From: Protea cynaroides | Lineage: Eukaryota > Streptophyta > Magnoliopsida > Proteales > Proteaceae | Assembly: GCA_028583415.1 (NCBI GenBank) | Contig: CM053274.1 | Location: 90,403,549-90,467,548, forward strand | DNA: 64,000 nt | Direction: 5' to 3' | Shown: positions 11,198 to 22,342 of the stretch, piece after piece | Position numbering within the stretch: position 1 is the first letter of the stretch | Layout of the letters: every line of letters begins with the position of its first letter | Notes under the pieces: generated by a model | What the model was told of the DNA's origin: nothing | Databases searched by the model: none | Seen by the model: only the letters and a program-made list of their open reading frames with translations | Translations under genes and position numbers: made by a program

Positions 11198-13330
11198 GTT
11201 TCCTTATTAGATTAGATTGTTTAAAAGGTTACTGTTATTTCTGTCCACACATGAAATCTCTTTATTTTACCTTTTCTGTTATTTATTTCCCTTTTAGATA
11301 AGATTTGATTTTTTTATAAATTCCATAATAATGCTTAACAACCCTCATGATCTAAAGGAATGAATTAAATATTTATTTTGTAGAGGTTGGTGCCTCTTGT
11401 CTCTACTCTCTCCCCCACAGTTTCTCCTTCTCTCTCTTCTTTCTTCTAAAGCACTATTCCCAGGTACTGTTCATGGTGTTCACAGTCCCAGAACAGCCCC
11501 TTGTTCTTCTCTTATTCGCTCTTAACCCACCACCAGCAGATCTCATCTCTCCAATCTGCATCTCTCAGCTTGTTAAATTTTAGTCTTGCTCTTATTGATG
11601 TTTGAAACTCGTTAAAGAACTTGAATTTCCCAACTGATGTTGAAGACGACTCAAGCAACGGAATTATTTGGCAAAAAGGGTTTGAAATTTCATTTGAGAC
11701 TTCTGCACATCAATGAAAAATTTTGAGTGTTAGTCTCATCTGTGAACAACTATTCCAATCACATTACGAAATGCGTGAACATTTTTGGAAGATTACTTGT
11801 TGAATCTAGGTTCCTCTTGTGGAGGGGTTTGATGTAAGTGGAGAAGAGTTGCCTGTTTCCCGGATCTTTTATTTATTTATTTTTGTGTTTTGACTTTCCC
11901 CCCAGGAGGGGTGTATAAAATGATAGATAGTAGCCAAATTACAGTGCAATTTGGTACAGCCATATCTATTATCCTTTTAAGATGCTGAGGGCAATTCTGC
12001 AGTAGTTTCAGATCCATTATGGGGTCCAACTTGTACTAGTGTGAATTCTCAACCCATTCTAACTGGGTCCAGGATAGTTAAAAACTGGTGGTGGGAATAA
12101 TCTACCGGTTAAGGGTAATTTTAGGTTTACTCTATGTTGGATCAGGAGCAGTAGTATTTGTCTGTTGAGGCTTTCTCATCTGACCTGTGGATGGTGTCCA
12201 CAAGCATCCTCTATGAACTTAATTCCAATGGAAAAGGTCAATGAATTGGGCCCATTGACAAGCATGGAATTTTGAGATTTTGAGACTGCTTCAACCGAAA
12301 AAAAAAAAAGAAAAAAAATCAACTCCTGTGAAGGCTGCTATTCCTCCAGCTCTCCCATTTCTTATGATGGAAATCAAGATTTAAACTGGCTCATAATGCC
12401 TATGCAGAAAGAGGGAATTCCCCATTTTATAATTTCTTGTTGTTTGTAATATGTCTGGTGAATGGAGGTTAGGTGAATGTAGGTCACTTTTGCTAATCAT
12501 TATTTGGAATTTAATTTATTAATGAATTATCTATCTTGGTTTTTCTTATGGAAATGCTTCTGAATTTCTTATTTGACTCTCATTTGAGCATGTGTGTATG
12601 TTGTGTCCTGTTCCTGTTGTTATGGTATACATATATATATGCTGTCTGCCAATGAGGGTCAAACAACAGAAGTCATACCAACACGTTCGTCATAAAGAGC
12701 AAAGCACACTAAATATTTATATAGAAAAATATTGGTATGCTTATTCTGATATACATATGTAAAGTTTTAGAAAATATGATATGCCGTGTGATTGGTGTTC
12801 TTTTTTAACAATTTAACCCAACTTGATTCTGTGAGTAGGACTTAGGCTCTTAGCTCTGGCTTACTATGGAAAGCTTTTGGAATCTAAGTCTCCGTGGTGG
12901 TGAATGTCTCTTGGTTGATATGCCCATTCCACCTCCTTGATTCACAAGTTGAGTGTCTAGCTGAGGTCCCTATTGAGGCCCAATGAAATTAAAAGGAAAA
13001 TACTTTTCTTTTCTTTAATTACTGAAGCCAATCTTACTGTACATATATATTTTAGTGATGGACATATATTCTTTTTGGCTGTGATGGTACACATTGACAT
13101 TCTTTTAGGTGGGGTTTGAATTATAGTCTGATACTGGATGGTTCTTCGGCTGAGCTGCGTTATCACTAGTAGTGTGTTCTGTTCCCTTTTCTGCTCATGC
13201 AAATGAGGTAGAGTTGATTCCTACTTCTTTCCTTTTTCTTAACATCATCCTGCACAATCATGGGCTGCTGTTCTTTGGATGCTAGTGTTGTCAGAGCAGG
13301 TTGCAGCAAGCTCTCTTTCTTCTTTTTTTG
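11198..13330. other. Intergenic, no gene recognised
   Basis: No family was recognised. A CT-rich stretch with leader-like composition lies at about 11390-11560, followed by a 29-codon frame from 11638. Together with the orphan exon at 15.2 kb it might mark a decayed or unrecognised gene, but no connecting exons could be found. Confidence 0.4.
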
Positions 13331-13334
13331 GATA

Positions 13335-13420
13335 GATAGGCCCCAAGGAGATTTGAATTCATGACTTCTTAATTCTGAGGTGTTGGTCTTTACCAACTGA
13401 GATGTCCCCTTAGGGTTAAG
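13335..13420 (-). repeat. tRNA-derived SINE candidate
   Basis: The minus strand reads ATCTCAGTTGGTAAAGACC, close to a tRNA A box with flanks, then GAATTCAAATCTCC, close to a B box, about 35-40 bp later. This is the spacing of an internal pol III promoter in a tRNA-derived SINE head. The 3' part leads into an A-rich segment. No true tRNA fold or anticodon arm is evident, so it is not called a tRNA gene. Confidence 0.5.
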
Positions 13421-13884
13421 TTGCACCAAGCTTGGTAAGCTGTTAGTGCATATATTTCCCTACATAAATTGTCTGTGTGGTTATAAGGAACCAAGACCAG
13501 AGCTTTTATCATGCTTGGTTGATTACCGACACAATTTTTTTTAGCTGATTTGGTTTGATTTAATTTTTTATTCTTCGTTTCTATCACATCTCAAAGGGGT
13601 TGGTTAGCTATACTTACAGAAGCTGGACTTATTTTTGTGGAAATAAACCTTGGATTGGATTACATATGTCTTGGGCCTTTGGTCCAAGGGGTTTTCACTG
13701 TAATTGACCATTTTAATGGGCTTCTAATATGGGGAGAAGTTAATACTACGAGATTATACAAGTAGGAGTTTGGTCCAAATTTGTGGGGTTATTTCAGTCA
13801 GTCTTATGTCAGAAGTTTGCTGAGTCACATCTGAGAGATATTAGGCAATCTGGTTGGTTTTACCTTTTTGTTTATGCTATTTTT

Positions 13885-14150
13885 TAAGAGTCCTGGTTTG
13901 ACATGGTATGGTCATGTTCAACAGGGGGCCGTTAGATGCTCCTGTACGAAGGAGTGATTTGATTCAGATTGAAGGATCTAAAAGAACTAGGGCAGACCTA
14001 AGATAACACTAGGGGAGGTGCTGAAGAAAGACATGCATAGCTTAGGCTTTGTTTCTCTAGTTTGACATCGAACAGAATTCGTTGGATGATCAGAATCCAT
14101 GTAGTCGACCTCATTTAGTTGGGATAGGGCTTTGTTGTTGTTATTGTAAG
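13885..14150 (+). mobile_element. RTE-type LINE 3'-end fragment
   Basis: Translation gives YGHVQQGPLDAPVRRSDLIQ followed by IEGSKRTRADL, the conserved C-terminal region of RTE-type LINE reverse transcriptase. It then runs through degenerate codons to CATGTAGTCGACCTCATTTAG and a TTGTTGTTATTG tail. It is 5' truncated and contains stops. Same family as the minus-strand copy at 9.25-9.99 kb. Confidence 0.8.
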
Positions 14151-15203
14151 AGTCCTAGTTTGAGTAGGAGTGTCAAATACTAGTCTGTTTTGGCTATTTT
14201 AAGTAATAGTTTTGAGTTTCCAAATCGACTATTAGAGGGTCAATTTATGAAATTTATATATAGATGTAGTGGCCTATGTTCTAACCAATGAGTTTAAGAG
14301 TAATGTTATTAAAGATTCTTCATGTTTTAACTATGTGAATTGATGTTGTGTTCGGATGGAATTCCAGCAGTGCTAAGGTTGATTCTTTAGTGAAAGCATG
14401 GATTCTCTTCATTGATTAGATGCATTCCTAGCTTGTTCTATCACTTCTAAATTCCTATCTCACTATCTCCAAATAGCAAGTCAGTTTCTCTACTCTTCTC
14501 ATCCCTGTGATACCCCTGTTCTTCACCCAAGTTTTTGGTTGGTTTCTACTTAAATATGTCTCAGAATACTGATGACAATTGGTTTAAATGTGATACTTGT
14601 GCTTGTGGATAGATATCTATTCTCTTGAATTCTGGTCTGACTTCCTAATTTTTTTATTAGCTAAAATACTGGCTTTGGTATTGTTACTCTGTTTTCTTAG
14701 TAATACTTGGAGTTGTGTGTGTACCCTGTGTAGACCTCTATCTGCAGAGATAATTTACAGAATTATTCTAACAGTTTACAAGAGCACTGGCCTTGGTTTT
14801 CAGGCTTTTCTGATCAGTCCAGTTCAAGTTAGATTATTTTTTTCTTTAGTTTTCTATTTTCTCTGTTCTGGTTCTGGTTAGGGACTAGTTATTGCATTAG
14901 TTGGGAGTAGTTGCTGCATACCTTTCTTGAATTTGTGGAACTTCAGGGATTAGAAATTGTTCATATTTCAGTAGTGTTTCTTTAGTTTGTCTTTTATTGA
15001 AGGGCTTGAACTACCATTAGGTTTGCAGGTTCTAAAAGGGTGGACGAAAAGTAGGTTATACATCACGATTAAAAAAGTTTCCTCCTTTTTTTTTTAGGGC
15101 CGTTTTTTTTTTATTTAAACTAATTTCACTTCTTTCTCTTTACTTGCAACCAGACGGAGCTGAAGTGATGTGATTGATGAAAATTTCACTGACAAAATTG
15201 CAG

Positions 15204-15363
15204 GGATTTAATTCTGTTTTCTGGCAAAATGAGATTAAGAAATGGGATTTTGGAGGTGAAGAGGAATTATTATGATTGTTTCCCAGAAGGTGTGGACTTA
15301 TTTGCCGTATTGGAACATGCAGAGGATCTGGTGGACTATCAAAATGAACCTTTTGTAATTTGA
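15204..15363 (+). other. Orphan coding-like terminal exon, unidentified
   Basis: After an AATTGCAG acceptor, the frame starting at 15205 is open for 52 codons to TGA at 15361-15363. It includes DLILFSGKMRLRNGILEVKR, then FPEGVDLFAVLEHAEDLVDY, ending PFVI. Composition looks like real protein rather than chance. The family was not recognised, and no upstream exon could be linked. If translated alone, the internal ATG at 15229 would give 44 residues. It could be the last exon of an unrecognised gene to the left or a captured/relic exon. Confidence 0.35.
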
Positions 15364-15766
15364 GTGCTAAATCTTTCAAGCCTGGAAATTGATGGAGTTG
15401 CTGTTACCACCAGTTGCTATAATCCTTTTGTAGTATGTATGATGCTGCTAGTATCCTCTTTTATTAAGACTATAAAAAACTTGCAGTGCACTGATTCTAT
15501 TTTATCAATTAAAAAAGGAAATTCTGTAGCAAATTATGGAGGGTTTGTAGGGATTGATGTTTCTGAAGTTTTTTTTGTGTCCCCTGAGCCAATGTGGTTT
15601 ACATGCAGAGAGATTGTGTCGCATTTTATCGTCTTGTCAGAACTTATTTTTGCTTCTAATTGAATTTGGTAGCTGGAGGAATTAGAAGGTGTATATTGTC
15701 TGAACGTCAGTTTAATTGGGAGTAGGGAATTGCATATGTTCTTTGCATTGAATGGTTCTGGGTTTT

Positions 15767-15870
15767 TTTAGGGTAATTTACAATTTAGGTACCAACATTT
15801 AAGGAAATTACATTTAAGATGCCTAATGTTTTAACAATTACATTAGGGGCAACCAAGCACAAACACTGTT
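15767..15870 (+). repeat. Possible truncated MULE terminus
   Basis: Begins GGGTAATTTACA and contains paired phrases (AATTTAGGTACC, AAGATGCCTAATG), a style like the termini of the MULE at 27.98-28.62 kb. No matching inverted end was found nearby. Confidence 0.3.
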
Positions 15871-16508
15871 AACGAGGTGTGTCAAAGGATAACATTATGC
15901 CTCCTCTCTGAATCGGCTATATTACTCTCTTTTTTATTTTAGTAAGGCAAAAGACAGTAACAGTGGTCTAATAATTTATTCCTTTCATGAGATAAGATCA
16001 TGGTTTTAGGAATTGATATCGGAACGGTTGATTCGTATCGGTTTTGCCCATGGTCAGTTCCATTCTGATATACAATTCTTTCCTTTTTCTTTAATTAATA
16101 TTGGTCATGTGTCAGCATTTCATTCAAACCGTACTCGATCCAGATTGGTGTCGATCGGTCTCAGCTCCAGCTGATACCGTGTTGGATTATTTGGAACTAA
16201 AACTACTAGTAAGTTGTAAGAACCTTGGGATGACCTCAGTTTATGGAGTTACATTTCAGTATTTCACATTTTTGAGTTATGGGAGTATGAGAGTTTACTC
16301 TTATTACAACAGGTGATTTATCTCAAAGTTTCAAGGGTAATTTTCTTTCCTTACAAAAAAATGATGCGAAGATGGTGACAACTATAACTATTTAGTAACT
16401 TTCATAAAAAAAAAAAACAATGGGTTTGGTTTGTCACTTTGTTGTATTTAACTTTAGGGAAGATTCCAAAGTAAGCACAAATGAATAAGCTTTCTTATAT
16501 ATAAAACC

Positions 16509-16894
16509 TAAGGGTGAATACCCTGATGGCCCAAGCTCGTCCAAAACAATCTTGAACCCGGTTAAGGTCTAACCCGGCCCAAACCCTGACATGGCCCAAT
16601 CAGGAGACAGGGTATTTTTTACCCTGTCAGGGTAAAGGTGGGTTAGGATTGAGGCCTCGGGTAGAGCCCGGCTCGACCCTATCATATATATATATATAAA
16701 GTTGTAAACCCTAATCAGCTAATCTTATCTCCCCGACTCCTCCCCCCATTCGTTCTCTTTCTCTTAGCCGCAGCCGCACAGAGCCACTCAGCATCTTAGC
16801 CCCATCGTGAGTCACTGAGTTCCAGTGACAATTTCTTCTTCGTCTTCGTCGACGACCATTAGCCAGGCCCTTGGTAGATTGTTCTTCTTCTTCT

Positions 16895-16936
<42 letters not shown>

Positions 16937-17828
16937 TTCTGTTTTTTTTTTCTTTAAGTGGGTTTTTGCCTGTTTAATCTCTGCCGAACAGAGCATCAAT
17001 CATCTTTAAACGTTTGCCCTTATTGTCACTGTAAAATCAAAGGCGGGTGGGGTTGGAGGTTATCACTAGGGTTGGCTGGAATCTGCTAGTTAAACACCCC
17101 TTTAGAAACCTCCTCCAGCGTTGTAATCGTCCTCAACTAACCCTCGCCATGGTTATGCAGGTCAGTATCCCAACCAATGCTATACAGAAACCAGTCCAAA
17201 AGACCAAGCTAATACAACTGCAAAGAAACAAATGGAACAAACCCAGAAGAAGCCAAAACTTGAAGTCAATTTCAAAAACCCAAATTGAGTAGAAGATGAA
17301 TTTTTTAAAACTCTAAAGCTAAGCAAAAACCTAGCCAAATCCATAACTTTGAAGAATAATAAATAAGCTCTGTTAAGTGATATCTTTTTTTTTTTTTCCC
17401 CCATTTCTATTCAATATGCTTTATGAGTTTTAATTAGTTTCTGCTTAGTAGTATAATGTCATTGCTAAGCTGTACTTTGATAAGACAGAAGTGATTAGTT
17501 CTAATCTATTATTACTTCTTCTCAAGCAAAACCAGATTGCTTCAAAGCTGTTTTTATCATTGGCTTTGTCCAATGGGCTTCGGTTTTCTCTTTGCCCCTA
17601 CTTGACCTTGTTCTTTGAGTTCAGGAAAATGCAGGGTAAACCTAGCTCGGCCGGGCCCAGGGTAAATCAGGGTAGGGTTTGGTAGTACCTTGCCCGAGTA
17701 GGGTAAGGGTTGAGGTCATGTCCTACCTGACAGGGTAGGGTAGAGTTTGGGTTAACATGAAAAAATCTAAATCTTGGGTAGAGTAGGGTTTGCAGATACC
17801 TGGCCAACCCGACCCTATTTCACCCCTA
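16509..17828. mobile_element. Non-autonomous hAT-like DNA transposon
   Basis: The ends are TAAGGGTGAATA on the left and, as reverse complement of the right, TAGGGGTGAAATAGGG, which resembles hAT termini. They are flanked by ATAAAACC (16501-16508) and ATAAAAGC (17829-17836), an 8-bp target duplication with one mismatch, the size expected for hAT. Subterminal regions are rich in CAGGGTA/GGGTAGGG motifs. The 1.3-kb interior has (TTC)n and (CT)n tracts and leader-like sequence but no transposase, so the element was mobilised in trans. It lies next to the first of three small tandem genes. Confidence 0.72.
16881..16931. repeat. (TTC)n and (CT)n microsatellite
   Basis: TTC repeats run directly into an uninterrupted CT tract inside the hAT-like element. 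Possibly carried in with captured leader sequence. Confidence 0.9.
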
Positions 17829-17910
17829 ATAAAAGCCCAAAATTAGTTTTGTTATTATCATCATCAATGGTGATTGGGCCAAGGCAGAAAAGCATCAGGA
17901 TTGAAGGCGA

Positions 17911-18114
17911 ATGGGCTCTTTAAATTTGGATAGGAAAAGCTGTTGCTCATATTTCCCATCATGCAGCACAACAAAGACAACAGTGAAGGTGCAACCCAAA
18001 ATGAGTACTCCAAAGCAAGAGGTTGATGTTAAGAAAGAAGGTGTGAAGGAGACAGCTGGTCTGGTGTCCCCTAAAGTTGAAGAGAAGTCTTCCGTTGCTA
18101 CTATTAAGAAATAA
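17911..18114 (+). pseudogene. Small Cys/Lys-rich gene, tandem copy 1 (broken)
   Basis: First of three related units (see 19146 and 20743). The open frame gives 67 residues: a short Cys cluster (KSCCSYFPSC), then a Lys/Glu/Thr/Val-rich middle, then TAGLVSPKVEE. Compared with copy 3, the ancestral start codon has become TTG (TTGGATAGG here, ATGGAAAGG there), leaving only an in-frame ATG eight codons upstream that is not shared with the others. The frame stops at AAATAA, where copy 2 has GAA in the same context (KKEEPV). The Cys-containing C-terminus is thus lost. I do not recognise the family. Cysteines at both ends with a spacer recall metallothioneins, but the sequence does not match one. Confidence 0.6.
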
Positions 18115-18681
18115 GAGCCTACACGACTACAACCAACCGGCTGGCAGTATACCGACTAATTGGGTAAGCAAATTATTTACAAGTAAAAAAATTTTGGTAC
18201 ACAATAATATATCAAAAAACTAATATGGGATGACTGAGTTGGCAATGACTAATCCCTCGTAATTAAGAGAGCATGTGTTCAACTCTAATTGGGACCAATA
18301 AAATGTGGCACACCTTGCTCTTCAATGAAATAATAATATGTTAAAATTGATGATTGGTTAAATAGTAAACGGTTGAGCTTGTGTTTGTAATTTAATATTT
18401 ACCCTCTCATATAATATATGTAATGTCATATTTTCTCTTGTATATTCATGTATCCCACTATAGTCCATGCATCACTTGACAAACTTGATCTGGTCTAAAA
18501 TTTGATATCTGACTAGGAAAACCTTGGGGTTTGCATGTATTTGAAGTTTAAGTTTCATTTGAGGTGACACGTGGTGAAATATGTTGCAACCATGCAATAA
18601 TTCCATGTTAAACCATCATAGGTACCTACAGGTGAGCTGATCTCTAGTTTCATTATTTCTATATATAGTTTTAGAGTTTTT

Positions 18682-18830
18682 GGATCATCTGCATGTACAT
18701 ATATTTTCCATAGGATTTTATCACCATCTATTTGGTGTAAGACTCGCCTCTAAAATATGGGATCCATTGAATATAGACTGTGATGAGATCTCAAAGAAAA
18801 TACAAATACATGCAATTGAACTATTTTCAT
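18682..18830 (+). repeat. Dispersed repeat, copy of the 3.95-kb repeat
   Basis: Matches the minus strand of 3953-4100 from GGATCATCT to GAACTATT, with shared GGGATCC and GAGATCTCAAAGAA blocks. No coding sequence. Possibly a non-autonomous element; the ends were not resolved. Confidence 0.65.
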
Positions 18831-19145
18831 GGATATTGTTTTTGAATCACGGAGCTGAAACGTGTGAGCCTTAAAACCTAGAAAATCAACCATGGAAAAG
18901 TGGAGACGTCGTGTAAATTTAGATTAAGCGGGTCGTCCTTATAGTAAATGTGGCGGCTAGATCAAGGCCGAACGCACTAAAGAAGATGAAGACGAAGAGT
19001 ACTAGTAATCCAATATTAATGCCCCATTTATCAATACTCTTCTTCTGCAACAACCTAATGCATCTGAGAGCTACACTAGTGGTCTGTTTCAACTTATATT
19101 CTGATTTTTTTTTTTTTTTTCAGAAAGTAGGTAGAATTTACGAAG

Positions 19146-19412
19146 ATGCAAGGAAAAACTATTTGCCAATATTCTAAATATTGTAGAACAACGAAGAAAA
19201 TAGTACTGAAGGAGCAGCGTAAGAAGAGACTAAGGCAAGAGGTTGATGATAAGAAAGAAGATGTGAAGAAGGCCAAGGGAAACATTGTTTGTGGGACTGC
19301 AGGTCTGGTGTCCCCTAAAGTTGAAGAAATGCTTTTCGTTGCTGCTGTTAAGAAGGAAGAACCTGTGTAAGTCAATGCAGGATGCAGGGGTGGTGGCTGT
19401 GGATCCTCTTAA
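19146..19412 (+). pseudogene. Small Cys/Lys-rich gene, tandem copy 2 (broken)
   Basis: The frame from ATG 19146 runs 74 residues to a TAA at 19368-19370, then continues in frame as VNAGCRGGGCGSS to a second TAA at 19410-19412. Copy 3 has AAA in place of the first stop, so the stop is a point change that cuts off a conserved CxGGGC tail. The N-terminal Cys cluster is eroded: CQYSKYC here, CCCSSSKSC in copy 3. The leader GAATTTACGAAG before the ATG is shared with copy 3, as is about 200 bp upstream and a downstream block containing ATGGGACTTGTCTGTGAT. The product role is unknown. A residual 74-residue protein could in principle be made. Confidence 0.6.
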
Positions 19413-19678
19413 TTGAGCTTTACTTATCAACATGGAATAATCAATGTTTCAGTTTTGTTTCTTCTAGATATGACTATGTATATGTAGGGCTACTATAGCT
19501 TATAAGTGGTTTGTTTCTGCAGGTTCTATGTGTTTTCCATTTTCTGGGTCTGGTCTTGGAAGTTATGGGACTTGTCTGTGATATGGTAAGGGACTTTGGT
19601 TATTAGGGTTTGAAGGTTTGCTTTGTAAGTCATTCTATATTTATTCTAATATTTAAGGGATCATTTAGAAAAGCTCTT

Positions 19679-19714
<36 letters not shown>

Positions 19715-20072
19715 GAGCTGTGTGAAATGACTTCCCTAGTATGTATATATATATATATATATGAATTCAAAGTGGACTGGACCGAAATAAAGTATTCGTT
19801 AATTACTTGGTTTTGGGGTTGTGTATTGTAGTCTTATAAGTATTTGGGACCAAAAATCAGTTTAGCATGACCATATTTAGTACTCTAAACAGTAATTGGG
19901 ACCAAAGAACAGTAGGTTTGAGAGAGATTTAATCTTTGGTAAGGATTTGCTATGCCTAATTTGTTTCCATACCTCTTCAGGGATTAATTTTCATCGTTGG
20001 ATCTTAGATGAGGATGGAAGGGCCAACTCAGCTTCATCCTACATATTAGATATAAAATGATAGGCAGATTTG

Positions 20073-20111
20073 ACAGTTAAGATGCCATTTTGACAGTTAA
20101 GATGCCATTTT
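20073..20111 (+). repeat. 20-bp tandem duplication
   Basis: GACAGTTAAGATGCCATTTT is repeated twice in direct succession. Confidence 0.85.
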
Positions 20112-20628
20112 TAGAGCCTTTCCAAATAAAAGAATCCTCACAAGGAAAGATGCTAAGCTGAATCTTCAAAATTTCAGCAATATCATCTCTATAATATCAC
20201 TGACAAGAGAAAGGGATCTGAGGCTTTGGATGTTTGAGATGAAAACCTTTTAAAATAGGAATCCATTTATCCTCCGAAGATTGATTTGATTACCATTACT
20301 AACTTGCCAAAAAAGACCAGTCAAAAGAACTTTCTTTCCTTTTAAGATGCTTCTACATTCCCAAGATGGACGGTTACCCAAGTCATGGATCGATGAATTG
20401 TCTTTTGGACTCCGTGGGCTGTAAAGTGTGACCCCAAAAACTAGAAAATCACCCACATTGAAGCAACTAGTGAATGAACCCAAGGAAATAAATCAATCAC
20501 AAATTCTGGGTGAAGAAATCAAGATTTTATCCTAAAAACTGGAAACTTTCTGTGAATTTAGATTTAACAGAAATGGCAGCTAGGTTCGTAGAACTTATGG
20601 GACGTAATCTAATGCATCAACGACCCAT

Positions 20629-20638
20629 CTATAAATAT
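20629..20638 (+). promoter_or_regulatory. Putative TATA box of tandem copy 3
   Basis: CTATAAATA lies about 110 bp before the ATG at 20743. The matching position before copy 2 reads TTTATCAATA, so the box is intact only in copy 3. Suggests copy 3 is the most likely of the three to be transcribed. Confidence 0.45.
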
Positions 20639-20742
20639 TCCCCTTCTGCAGCAGTCTAATGCATCAGAGAGCTATACAAGTGGTCTGTTTGAACTTTCAT
20701 TCATATCTTTCTTTTTTCTGTAAGTAACTAGAATTTACGAAG

Positions 20743-20904
20743 ATGGAAAGGAAATGTTGTTGCTCATCCTCCAAATCATGTGGAACAACAAAGACAACAG
20801 TGAAAGAGCAGCCTAAGATGAGTCCAAAGCAAGAGGCTGATGTTAAGAAAGAAGCTGTGAAGGAGAAGGAGACTGCTGGTCTGGTGTCCCCTAAAGTTGA
20901 ATAA
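20743..20904 (+). pseudogene. Small Cys/Lys-rich gene, tandem copy 3 (C-terminally truncated)
   Basis: The frame encodes 53 residues beginning MERKCCCSSSKSCG and ending TAGLVSPKVE, stopped by TAA at 20902 where the other two copies have a Glu codon. Beyond the stop the homologous tail persists out of frame and ends in VGCRDGGCGSS-like sequence near 20990, so a small insertion also occurred. It keeps the best N-terminal Cys cluster, a TATA-like box and the GAATTTACGAAGATG start context. It may therefore still make a short Lys-rich peptide. Three copies about 1.6-2.8 kb apart, each broken at a different point, indicate tandem duplication followed by relaxed selection. The family is not recognised. 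Confidence 0.55.
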
Positions 20905-21335
20905 AAGCCTTCCGTTAATGCTGCTCTTAATTAAGAAAGAACAGCTTGTGAAAGTTAATGTAGGTTGCAGGGATGGTGGCTGTGGATCCTCTTGAACCTA
21001 TTTATTGGGTACCTACTTCGAATAATCAGTATCTGTCAGTTCTCACTATAGTATAGTATGGGTAGTATAGCATATTAATTAGGGTGTTTGTCTCTGCATG
21101 GTCTCTGTGTATTCCATGTTCTGGGTCTGACCTTGGAAGTTATGGGACTTGTCTGTGATGTGGTAGGGCTCTACAGTTATTAGGGTTTCAAGGTTTTGCT
21201 TTGTTTTATATTTATTATTTAAAGGATAAGAGGTTGTTCAAGAATCTCTCTCTCTCTCTCTCTCTCCATAATGTAAATATAAATACCTCTTCTCTTTACC
21301 AGGGCCAGTATAAAAAATTGATTGAGCTGCAAATC

Positions 21336-21378
21336 AAAAGGATGGTAACATTCATCTGAAAAAAAAAGGATGGTAACA
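21336..21378 (+). mobile_element. Tail-only retroposed insertion with 15-bp duplication
   Basis: AAAAGGATGGTAACA occurs at 21336-21350 and again at 21364-21378. Between the copies are 13 bp, TTCATCTGAAAAA. A perfect 15-bp duplication around an A-tailed fragment is the signature of target-primed reverse transcription, here from a different tail (TTCATCTG) than the TTTACCC family. Confidence 0.6.
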
Positions 21379-21989
21379 AACAACGGCATTAAAAGTGGTA
21401 GAAGGATCTACTAGCTTATGAAAATTCATTAAAGATTATGCTTCAAATAATTTTGGAACAATATTCTTAAAACCTAAATTCAATTGAAGTTCATGAATTC
21501 ATTAATACATCAATGACTTGTGACTTGCCAGACTAGTGCTTCCCACCCCGCCCCCTTTTGACTTTGGCTGGGTACTCTCGTACTATTAGTCTGAGCTCCA
21601 CTTTTCCTTGGCCCATCGTTAACCATAGTAATTTGGCTGTCCTTTATGGAGAAATTGAAGCCCTGGATCCCCATCCTTCTTGTGGTGTTCTTATTGATGA
21701 TATTGATGAGATTGGTTTGGTCTTGATCATGTTGCCTACCAATCTGCTGATAAGTGGATATTCTTGCTTGAAGATACTCCGATAATGAAGAGACTTTAGC
21801 CAACAAGGGTGAACGAAACATTAATTCAAGGAGCGTGAATGGTGGGAAAATGACAATTATTTTGAAGATGATGTGTTAGGTAGTTCGGAGATCATAGTGG
21901 GAAGCAATATTAAAAATGTGGCTAATAAAGATGTGTTTCAATATCAAGAAGATCATAAGAGGGAAGGAGTTTCATTACAATCCTAATAA

Positions 21990-22342
21990 AAGCTGTAGTG
22001 CTTACAAAGAAAAATAAGGCGCTCCTTAAATCTACCTCTCCAGTTTTGGTTAGAAGGAGCAATCGTTACGGAAGATCTTCCAATCGTCTTCGAGATGTGT
22101 AATGCTCCATCTTTGGTGTCTCTACTTTTGTTTTTGTTTTACCTTATGTTCGTTTGTTTTCTTGTTCTTGTTTTGGCTTGTTGGTTAGCTCCTTGTGCCA
22201 GCCCTGTTCTTTAAGGTCTTTGGCCTTGTTTTCTTTTTGTTGTTGGGTGATTTTGGGGTTGGTTTGTTAGGTCCCTGCTGGTCCACTTTGTTTGTGATCT
22301 CTCTCTTTTGGATTAATATACTATCTATTTATCCAAAAAAAG
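21990..22342 (+). mobile_element. LINE 3'-end remnant
   Basis: A T/G-rich 3'UTR-like segment ends in TTTTGGATTAATATACTATC and a short poly-A after TTATCC. This resembles the 3' ends of plant L1 LINEs. The preceding frame ends with VRRSNR and a stop. No reverse transcriptase motif is visible, so the call rests on the tail. Confidence 0.45.

Noticed and set aside
13335..13420. Possible tRNA gene
   Set aside because: A- and B-box-like motifs exist, but no cloverleaf, anticodon loop or discriminator could be built. It fits a tRNA-derived SINE better.
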